The notes under the pieces were generated by a model that worked only from the letters and a program-made list of their open reading frames with translations, searched no databases and was not told where the DNA came from. Of a stretch of 14,806 nt of DNA, positions 8,178 to 14,059 are shown in pieces. This DNA comes from Helicobacteraceae bacterium. Its GTDB lineage: Bacteria > Campylobacterota > Campylobacteria > Campylobacterales > Sulfurimonadaceae. The stretch covers positions 1 through 14,806 of the forward strand of contig JAMOQV010000198.1 in NCBI GenBank assembly GCA_027068615.1, written 5' to 3'. A program made the translations under genes and the position numbers. The first letter of the stretch is position 1; the number at the start of each line of letters is the position of its first letter.

Positions 8178-8340
8178 TAGTATATTCTTTAATATCAAGA
8201 TTTACATAAATATTGTAAATTTTATTCTTTATAGTTAAAATCATAAGATGATTTACATCAAGTTCTGTCATGGTATTGCTATTTTTTAAAAGAAATTTTT
8301 TTGCTTTTTTTAGATATGTGATTTTTATCTGTTTAGTCAT
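8158..8340 (-). CDS. RelE-like toxin, probably 3'-truncated
   Basis: A 60-aa basic product that starts like RelE/ParE-type mRNA-interferase toxins found beside this type of antitoxin: a 'KKAKKFLLKN' helix, then 'VNHLMILTIKNKIYNIYVNLDIKEY'. Full-length members usually continue for about 25-30 more residues, carrying the basic 'YRIR...RIIF' strands that form the catalytic face. Here the frame stops at 8158 just inside the start of speA, so this part is missing. The ATG lies 2 nt after the upstream antitoxin stop, the classic tight toxin-antitoxin spacing. The likely reading is a toxin remnant without activity. A very short intact member of an unknown family is the alternative. The relationship is judged from memory of related sequences. 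Confidence 0.5.
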   Translation of the reverse strand: MTKQIKITYLKKAKKFLLKNSNTMTELDVNHLMILTIKNKIYNIYVNLDIKEYTNAKLWS

Positions 8341-8342
8341 AA

Positions 8343-8555
8343 TTATATATTTATAGAGATTATTTTAGAACTAGCTATCTCTTTATCTTCTAAAGTTCTT
8401 TCGTTAAGAATTTTTTCTATATCTTTTTGTTCAGCTTCACTTACATAACTAGAATCTAAAATTTTAAATTTTTCAATCATATCATTTTTAAACTCTTTTA
8501 TTATCTGTAAAAATAGTTCAGCTTTATCTTCTTTTATAGATAGTTGTATTTCCAT
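8343..8555 (-). CDS. Small antitoxin-like protein
   Basis: Product of 70 aa, acidic and helical, with an N-terminal 'MEIQLSIKEDKAELFLQIIKE' beta-alpha start and the C-terminal 'EQKDIEKILNERTLEDKEIA' followed by 'SSKIISINI'. This C-terminal pattern is like that of short antitoxins encoded next to RelE-type toxins in Campylobacterota, where the tail wraps the toxin. No separate DNA-binding motif is evident. Its ATG is 4 nt beyond the hisS stop, and an AGGAG lies 10 nt upstream within the hisS end (8570-8566), so it depends on the hisS transcript. A truncated toxin-like gene follows after 2 nt. It may now be an orphan antitoxin, possibly kept for acting on a toxin elsewhere. Moderately sure of the family, less of the function. 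Confidence 0.6.
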   Translation of the reverse strand: MEIQLSIKEDKAELFLQIIKEFKNDMIEKFKILDSSYVSEAEQKDIEKILNERTLEDKEIASSKIISINI

Positions 8556-8559
8556 AGCT

Positions 8560-9771
8560 TTAAAACTCCTTTACCTTAAAAATTTCCTCTGTTTTATCTT
8601 CTAAGTTTTTTACTTTAATCTCACCACTTTCTAGTTCGTTTGAACCTATCATACAAAAGTATTTTGCATTTGCTTTATCTGCATTTTTTATATGGTTTTT
8701 AAAGTTTTTAGCTTTGTAGTCTGTTGTTACTTTATGGGTTTTTCTTTTCTTCTGAACAAGATTTAAAACCAATTCTATAGTCTCTTCATCCATAGCACCT
8801 ATATAGTAGCCATCTCTTTTTTTCTCAGGCATTTTTATAAGTTCCATAAGTCTTTCTATACCCATAGCAAAACCAACAGCAGGTGTTGCTTTACCATCTA
8901 AAAATTCTACAAGTCTATCATATCTTCCGCCACCAGCGATAGCACTTTGGCTTCCTATGTTGTCACTTACAAATTCAAATGCAGTTTTTGAGTAGTAATC
9001 AAGCCCACGAACAAGATTTGTGTCTATTTCATAGTTTATGCCATTATTGTCTAGGATTTTTTTCAGTTTGTTAAAATCATCTTCACAATTATCACAAAGA
9101 TTGTTTATAAGTTTAGGTGCATCTTTATAAAGTTCTTGACATTTTTCATTTTTACAATCAAGAACTCTTATTGGATTTGTTTCTAGTCTTCTTTTACAAT
9201 CTGAACATATTTCATCTTCACAATTTTTTACAAATTTTACTAGGTTGTCTCTGTATTGTGGCATACAGTTGTTATCTCCTAAAGAGTTGATTTGAAGTTT
9301 ATAACCTATACTTAGTTCATTTAAAATATCACTAACCATCATTATCATAGAAGCATCTTCATAAACACTTTCAATTCCAAAACTTTCAACTCCAAATTGA
9401 TGAAATTGTCTTAATCTCCCTTTTTGAGGTCTTTCATATCTAAACATAGCCCCATGATAAAAAAATCTATAAATACCACCAGCACGGTCAAGTTTTTTTT
9501 GTATAAATGCACGAACAACACCAGCTGTTCCCTCTGGTCTTAAACATACATCGTTTTCACCTTTATCAGTAAATTGATACATCTCTTTACCAACAATATC
9601 GCTTGATTCTCCAACTGAGCGCTTAAAAAGTGCAGTCTCTTCAAGCAATGGTGTTTCTATAAAATGAAAACCATATCTTTGTGCTACTTTTGTTGCTACA
9701 TCTATAAAGTAAGTAAATCTTTCATAATCTTCACTTAAAATATCGTTCATACCTCTTAGTGATTTAATCAT
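8560..9771 (-). CDS. hisS: Histidyl-tRNA synthetase
   Basis: Class II aminoacyl-tRNA synthetase that charges tRNA-His in the cytoplasm. The 403-aa protein has all expected motifs: 'LRGMNDI' at the N-terminus, motif 1 region 'FIETPLLE', 'RPEGTAGVVRAF', motif 2 'FRYERPQKGRLRQFHQFG', the histidine-specific 'LVRGLDYYSKTAFEF', 'AIAGGGRYDRL', and motif 3 'GFAMGIERL', then the anticodon-binding domain. The central insertion carries several Cys pairs (C-x2-C type), as in many bacterial HisRS. I chose the ATG at 9771, which has AGGA 5 nt upstream and gives the usual 'MIKSLRGM' start. The ATG at 9777 sits directly after that AGG and has no room for a ribosome site. The gene leads the minus-strand operon and has a likely extended -10 promoter just upstream. 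Confidence 0.96.
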   Translation of the reverse strand: MIKSLRGMNDILSEDYERFTYFIDVATKVAQRYGFHFIETPLLEETALFKRSVGESSDIVGKEMYQFTDKGENDVCLRPEGTAGVVRAFIQKKLDRAGGIYRFFYHGAMFRYERPQKGRLRQFHQFGVESFGIESVYEDASMIMMVSDILNELSIGYKLQINSLGDNNCMPQYRDNLVKFVKNCEDEICSDCKRRLETNPIRVLDCKNEKCQELYKDAPKLINNLCDNCEDDFNKLKKILDNNGINYEIDTNLVRGLDYYSKTAFEFVSDNIGSQSAIAGGGRYDRLVEFLDGKATPAVGFAMGIERLMELIKMPEKKRDGYYIGAMDEETIELVLNLVQKKRKTHKVTTDYKAKNFKNHIKNADKANAKYFCMIGSNELESGEIKVKNLEDKTEEIFKVKEF

Positions 9772-9796
9772 TTTCATCCTTTTTTTTATCGTTGAA

Positions 9797-9805
9797 ATGA
9801 TAGCA
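9797..9805 (-). promoter_or_regulatory. Candidate extended -10 promoter of hisS operon
   Basis: On the minus strand TGC-TATCAT (9805-9797) fits an extended -10 element. Transcription would start near 9790, leaving about 18 nt of leader with AAAGGA before the hisS ATG. No convincing -35 is seen. Confidence 0.45.
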
Positions 9806-9819
9806 TTTTTTATCTAAAT

Positions 9820-9839
9820 AGTATAGATTAGTATAAGTT
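9820..9839 (+). repeat. Two tandem 10-bp near-repeats in the divergent promoter region
   Basis: AGTATAGATT is followed directly by AGTATAAGTT, differing at two positions, just upstream of the extended -10 of the secretion genes where a -35 would lie. One helical turn per unit could place two regulator monomers on the same DNA face, but in such AT-rich sequence chance is a real alternative. Confidence 0.35.
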
Positions 9840-9840
9840 T

Positions 9841-9849
9841 TGCTATAAT
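9841..9849 (+). promoter_or_regulatory. Candidate extended -10 promoter of the type I secretion operon
   Basis: TGC-TATAAT is a perfect extended -10. A start near 9856 would leave only about 14 nt before the ATG at 9870, or 29 nt before the in-frame ATG at 9885. No -35 resembling TTGACA is present 16-18 bp upstream; the tandem 10-bp repeats occupy that place. Confidence 0.6.
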
Positions 9850-9869
9850 AAACAGATTTAAAATTTAGC

Positions 9870-12041
9870 ATGGATGTAAAATATATGAATTTAAAAGATA
9901 ATATCCCATCAGAAGAGGACTCTTTACTTAAAGCTTTAGTCCTTTATACAAAATTATATCATAGACCATTTTCTCCTGAAGCATTGCTTTATGGATTGCC
10001 ATTAAATGATAAAGAGGGTGGTACAAAACTTTTTAGTATGGATCCAAAATCTAAAAAAGCACTTTTTTCAAGGGTGGCAGCTCGAGCAGGTTTAAAATCT
10101 ACACTTATAAGAAGAGATATTGCTGATATTTTAGAACTACATCTTCCAATGATACTTTTACTTAGTAATGGAAATAGTTGTATTTTAGAAACATTTTCTG
10201 AAGATAAAACAAAAGCAAAAATAATATTTCCAGATGGAGATGGTTCAGAAGAATGGGTTAGTGTTGAAAATTTGGAAAAAGAGTATTTGGGATATGGTTT
10301 TTTACTAAAGAAAAAATTTAAATATGATATAACAAATTCAAATAATTTAAAAATAAATGTAAATCATTGGTTTTGGGATACATTAAAATTATCTAGATCA
10401 ATATACAGGGATGTTATTTGGGCATCGTTGCTTATAAATATATTTGTATTGGCTACTCCTCTTTTTACAATGAATGTCTATGATAGGGTTATACCAAACA
10501 ATGCTGAAGAAACATTGATAGTTTTTACCATAGGTATCGTTTTTGTTTATTTATTGGATTTCTTTTTAAAATTTACTCGTAGTTACATGTTAGAACTTGC
10601 TGGTAAAAAGAGTGATATAATTATGTCATCTATTATTTATGAAAAGGTTATGAATCTAAAGCTTTCAAATCATCCACAATCAGTTGGTTCTTTTGCAAAT
10701 ACACTAAAAGATTTTGAAGCTGTTCGATCTTTTTTTACAACTGCTACTATGACGGCTTTAATTGACTTGCCTTTTGCTATATTGTTTCTTATAGTTATCT
10801 ACTATATAGGTGGTGTTTTAGTTCTTGTACCCCTTACAACTATGGTTTTGATATTTTTATATGCTATCATTATTAGAAGACCCCTTAGAAAAATAATTGA
10901 GAGTTCTCACGAAGCAAATGCTAAGAAAAATGGGGTTCTTATAGAGACTTTACAAAATATAGAAACAGTAAAGTCTATGAGTATGGTAGGAAAACAGCAG
11001 TGGCAACTTGAAGAAGCAACAGGTGAAATAGCAGAAAAAAACCTTAAGTTTCGTATCATGTCATCATCTATACCAAATGTTACAAATCTTTTTATACAGC
11101 TAAATACAATTTTTGTTGTTGTCTTAGGTGTGTATCTAATTCAAAATTTTGAATTAACTATGGGTGGACTTGTAGCTGTTGTTATACTTACTTCAAGAAC
11201 AGTTGGTCCTATGGGTCAGGCTGCAGGACTTATAACAAATTATGCAGATGCTAAAAGCTCTTATGATACTTTAAATGAGATTATTTCAAAAGAGGTTGAA
11301 CGACCAGAAGAGCAAGAATATGTAGAACGACCTAAGTTTAATGGTAAGATAGAATTTAAAAATGTAAGTTTTAGTTATCCAAATGATGATAATCTTGCTT
11401 TAAATGATGTTAGTTTTGTGATAAATCCAGGGGAAAAAGTTGCTTTTATAGGTCGTATAGGTAGTGGTAAATCTACTATAGTTAAACTTATACTTAGACT
11501 TTATGAACCAACTAGTGGCTCTATATATATAGATGATATTGAGATTTCACAGATAGATCCAGCTGATTTGAGACGATTTATAAGTTATGTTCCACAAGAT
11601 GTTGACCTTTTTAAAGGTACTATTCGAGATAATATTATCGCTTCTGATTTGCATCCTGATATAGGAGATGTTATATATGCTGCACAGATAAGTGGAGTTG
11701 ATGATTTTGTAAGAAAGCATCCTAGAGGTTATGAAATGTATATAGGTGAACGTGGAGCAGGTCTTTCTGGTGGACAAAGGCAAAGTGTTGGTGTTGCAAG
11801 GGCATTGATGCAAAACAGTTCTATAATACTTATGGATGAACCTACAAAAGCTATGGATCAGACAACAGAAGCTAGACTTATGAAAAGATTGAAAAGTGAG
11901 TATAAAAAAGAGACAATGATTATAATTACTCAAAAACTTGTTCTTTTAAATATGGTTAAAAGGGTTATAGTTATGCATAATGCTAAAATTTTATTAGATG
12001 GTGATAAAGATGAGGTCACTAAAAAAATGGGTGGTAAATAA
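9870..12041 (+). CDS. Type I secretion ABC exporter, LapB/LssB type, with degenerate C39 domain
   Basis: Inner-membrane ATPase and permease of a type I secretion system, moving an unfolded substrate from cytoplasm to outside together with a membrane fusion protein and an outer-membrane channel. Order in the 723 aa: a C39 peptidase-like domain (about 1-150) without the catalytic Cys motif, so it should bind substrate rather than cut it; a transmembrane domain (about 180-460) with the LapB-like 'TPLFTMNVYDRVIPNNAEETL'; and a nucleotide-binding domain with Walker A GRIGSGKST (528-536), signature LSGGQ (632-636) and Walker B 'ILMDEPT' with Glu657. The H-loop His is replaced by Gln688 (ITQKL), which is unusual. 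The start at 9870 lacks a clear Shine-Dalgarno; ATG 9885 is an alternative. The fusion-protein gene follows after 3 nt. Confidence 0.93.
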   Translation: MDVKYMNLKDNIPSEEDSLLKALVLYTKLYHRPFSPEALLYGLPLNDKEGGTKLFSMDPKSKKALFSRVAARAGLKSTLIRRDIADILELHLPMILLLSNGNSCILETFSEDKTKAKIIFPDGDGSEEWVSVENLEKEYLGYGFLLKKKFKYDITNSNNLKINVNHWFWDTLKLSRSIYRDVIWASLLINIFVLATPLFTMNVYDRVIPNNAEETLIVFTIGIVFVYLLDFFLKFTRSYMLELAGKKSDIIMSSIIYEKVMNLKLSNHPQSVGSFANTLKDFEAVRSFFTTATMTALIDLPFAILFLIVIYYIGGVLVLVPLTTMVLIFLYAIIIRRPLRKIIESSHEANAKKNGVLIETLQNIETVKSMSMVGKQQWQLEEATGEIAEKNLKFRIMSSSIPNVTNLFIQLNTIFVVVLGVYLIQNFELTMGGLVAVVILTSRTVGPMGQAAGLITNYADAKSSYDTLNEIISKEVERPEEQEYVERPKFNGKIEFKNVSFSYPNDDNLALNDVSFVINPGEKVAFIGRIGSGKSTIVKLILRLYEPTSGSIYIDDIEISQIDPADLRRFISYVPQDVDLFKGTIRDNIIASDLHPDIGDVIYAAQISGVDDFVRKHPRGYEMYIGERGAGLSGGQRQSVGVARALMQNSSIILMDEPTKAMDQTTEARLMKRLKSEYKKETMIIITQKLVLLNMVKRVIVMHNAKILLDGDKDEVTKKMGGK

Positions 12042-12044
12042 AGT

Positions 12045-13382
12045 ATGAAAAGATCAAACAAAAGGCTTTCCCAAAAAGATTATGAGTTTATGAACTCTCT
12101 TAGTGCTGCTGTTTTACAAGTTACTCCTAGTAAATTAAGGATTGTTTTATATTTTTGGGTTATATCTATAATTGGTGCTATTGTGTGGGCAAACTATGCT
12201 GTTATAGATGAGATAGTAAGGGGTGATGGTGAAATTATACCTAGTAGTCAAAATCAAATTATTCAAAATTTAGAGGGTGGTATAATTGAAAATATTCTTG
12301 TTGTAGAGGGACAAAGTGTAGAAAAAGGGCAAGTTCTTGTAAAAATAGATAATCAAAAATCACAATCATCTTTTAGCTCAAATAATGTAAAAGCAGATGC
12401 ATTGGAAGCAAAAATTGTAAGATTAAAGGCTGAATCAAATTTACAAGAGTTTAAAGTAGATAAAGAACTTTTAAAAAGAATACCTAAAGAGTTTATAGAA
12501 AATGAAAAAAGTTTATACTTGACTAATTTAAAAAAATTAAAATCAAAAATAGATGCTTTAAATAATCAACTATTACAAAAGAAAAATGAACTTTTTGAAG
12601 CTAGAAGTAAGTTAGTTCATTTGAAAAGATCTTTAGAAATGATAAGAAAAGAGGTTAAAATGACTCAGCCTATGGTCTTAAGAGGTGTTAGTTCTAAAGT
12701 AGATTTTTTAAAGTTACAAAGAGAAGAAAATAAAGTAGCACAAGAATATGATTCTGTTAAAAAGTCAATACCTAGATTAAAATCAGCTATAAATGAAGTT
12801 AAAAATAATATAGAAGAAGTTCGTTATCTTTTTAAAAGTGAAGCAAAAGTAAAACTAAATGAAACAACAGCAGAGTTTGAAACATTGAAAATAAATTCTA
12901 CGGCCTTAAAAGATCAGGTTGCTAGAACAGTTGTACGCTCACCAATGAAAGGTATAGTACAAGAGTTATTTGTTCATACAATCGGTGGTGTTATAAGACC
13001 TGGTGAAGATATAGTAGAAATTGTGCCAAGTGATCAGACATTATTGGTTGAAGTAAAAATAAAACCTGCTGATATAGCCTTTATATATGTTGGTCAAAAG
13101 GCAAAAGTTAAATTTTCTGCGTATGATTTTTCTATATATGGTGGACTTAGTGGTAAAGTTGTATATGTGAGTCCAGATACTATAAAAGATGAAAAAGATA
13201 AAGTTTTTTATACAGTTAGAATTAAAACAGATAAAAATTATATGGAACGAAATGGTAAGCATCTTAAAATAATACCTGGTATGACGGTTAGTGTAGATAT
13301 AATGACAGGTAAAAAAAGTGTTCTTGATTATATTTTAAAACCTATTTTAAAAACTAAACAATATACATTTACCGAAAGATAG
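12045..13382 (+). CDS. HlyD-family membrane fusion protein of type I secretion
   Basis: Periplasmic adaptor linking the ABC exporter to a TolC-like outer-membrane channel. The 445-aa protein has a short cytoplasmic N-terminus, one transmembrane helix (about 32-51), a first lipoyl half with 'QNLEGGIIENILVVEGQSV' (from Asn75), a long Lys/Glu-rich coiled coil (about 105-275), the second lipoyl half with 'VRSPMKGIVQEL', and a beta-barrel region with 'IVPSDQTLLVEVKIKPADIA' and 'IIPGMTVSVDI' near the end. This order and the 'VRGDGEIIPS' after the membrane helix are standard for HlyD/LapC proteins. It sits 3 nt after the exporter gene and 3 nt before the regulator gene, so the three are surely one transcript. 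No tolC-like gene is in view, so the channel must be encoded elsewhere. Confidence 0.94.
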   Translation: MKRSNKRLSQKDYEFMNSLSAAVLQVTPSKLRIVLYFWVISIIGAIVWANYAVIDEIVRGDGEIIPSSQNQIIQNLEGGIIENILVVEGQSVEKGQVLVKIDNQKSQSSFSSNNVKADALEAKIVRLKAESNLQEFKVDKELLKRIPKEFIENEKSLYLTNLKKLKSKIDALNNQLLQKKNELFEARSKLVHLKRSLEMIRKEVKMTQPMVLRGVSSKVDFLKLQREENKVAQEYDSVKKSIPRLKSAINEVKNNIEEVRYLFKSEAKVKLNETTAEFETLKINSTALKDQVARTVVRSPMKGIVQELFVHTIGGVIRPGEDIVEIVPSDQTLLVEVKIKPADIAFIYVGQKAKVKFSAYDFSIYGGLSGKVVYVSPDTIKDEKDKVFYTVRIKTDKNYMERNGKHLKIIPGMTVSVDIMTGKKSVLDYILKPILKTKQYTFTER

Positions 13383-13385
13383 CTT

Positions 13386-13970
13386 ATGGAGATAGTTTTA
13401 TATAGTGATGATATATCTTTAATCAATAAATGGGAAAATACTATAGGTAATAACTGTAGAATTTGTTATGAATTTGATGAATTGAAAAATATTAAAAATT
13501 CTATCATAATTATAAACTATACAGCATTTGAAGATGATATAGAAGAGAGTATAAAGTTTTTTAACAGTAATGGAAATAGGCTTCTTGTATTTGAAAAAAA
13601 TCCAACTTTGAGAAATGCAAAAAAAATACTCAAATTGGGTGCTAAAGGTTATGGTAATATAGAGATAAAGGAACACTTTATATTATCTGCAATAGAAACA
13701 ATTAAAGATGGTATGGTATGGCTTCATTCTGAATTTACAACAATGCTTCTCAATGATACATCTTCAAAAAAGCAAAAAGAAGATGTTGATATAGATAATT
13801 TAACGAAACGTGAAAAAGAAGTAATAAACTTTTTAAAAGATGGTATTTCTTATAAAGATATAGCTCAGAAGCTTTCTATCACACCTAGGACAGTTAAAGC
13901 TCATGCTCAAAATATATATACTAAATTAAATGTAAAAGACAGACTTTCTTTATCTCTTCTTTTTAAATAA
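13386..13970 (+). CDS. LuxR/NarL-type regulator with atypical receiver domain
   Basis: A 194-aa DNA-binding regulator. The C-terminal HTH (about 137-194) is a clear GerE/LuxR domain: 'LTKREKEVINFLKDG', 'YKDIAQKLSITPRTVKAH', 'NIYTKLNVKDR'. The N-terminal 115 residues look like a response-regulator receiver, with the acidic pair in 'YSDD' (8-9) and 'LGAKGYG' late in the domain. However, the strand that should carry the phospho-acceptor Asp reads IIIINYT, with Asn44 at its place, so normal phosphorylation is unlikely. CsgD and VpsT, which control biofilm matrix genes, are known atypical-receiver members of this family. The linker has 'WLHS' rather than the W-[FLM]-[TS]-R motif of VpsT, so c-di-GMP binding by that motif is not supported. 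Encoded in the secretion operon just before a large acidic ORF, it is a likely local regulator. Confidence 0.88.
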   Translation: MEIVLYSDDISLINKWENTIGNNCRICYEFDELKNIKNSIIIINYTAFEDDIEESIKFFNSNGNRLLVFEKNPTLRNAKKILKLGAKGYGNIEIKEHFILSAIETIKDGMVWLHSEFTTMLLNDTSSKKQKEDVDIDNLTKREKEVINFLKDGISYKDIAQKLSITPRTVKAHAQNIYTKLNVKDRLSLSLLFK

Positions 13971-13975
13971 CTTTT

Positions 13976-13995
13976 TATTGTCCCTATGGACAATA
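13976..13995. promoter_or_regulatory. Perfect palindrome, candidate operator or leader hairpin
   Basis: TATTGTCC-CTAT-GGACAATA is an 8+8 bp perfect inverted repeat with a 4-nt centre, 6 nt after the regulator gene and 65 nt before the next start. As DNA, TTGTCC-N4-GGACAA has the dyad form and size of LuxR-type operators. As RNA, it makes a hairpin followed after 7 nt by a T-rich run (14003-14012), so it could also terminate the secretion transcript in part. Confidence 0.55.
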
Positions 13996-14011
13996 GTAAT
14001 TATTTGTTTTT

Positions 14012-14034
14012 TATACTACTATTAGACTATAGTA
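14012..14034 (+). promoter_or_regulatory. Candidate promoter region of the acidic ORF
   Basis: Two -10-like boxes are present: TATACT (14012-14017) after a T-rich stretch, and TATAGT (14029-14034). Either would give a short leader carrying AAAGG (14047-14051) 8 nt before the ATG. The palindrome lies just upstream, near the -35 zone of the first box, a position suited to regulation. Confidence 0.4.
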
Positions 14035-14059
14035 AATAATTGTCTCAAAGGTGTATATT

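Noticed and set aside
9870..10320. Active C39 peptidase (bacteriocin-type leader processing) in the exporter N-terminus
   Set aside because: The domain is C39-like in place and length, but the expected catalytic Cys motif (QxxxxDCG-like) is absent at the start, so substrate cleavage is not supported.
11547..11933. 128-codon minus-strand frame inside the exporter ATPase domain
   Set aside because: It lies opposite the conserved nucleotide-binding domain; the product is Cys/Ser/Tyr-rich and unlike any protein, as expected for an antisense shadow.
13700..13740. VpsT-type c-di-GMP binding motif in the LuxR regulator
   Set aside because: The linker reads WLHS; the Arg of the W-[FLM]-[TS]-R motif is missing, and similar Trp-Leu pairs are common at this place in NarL-type proteins.
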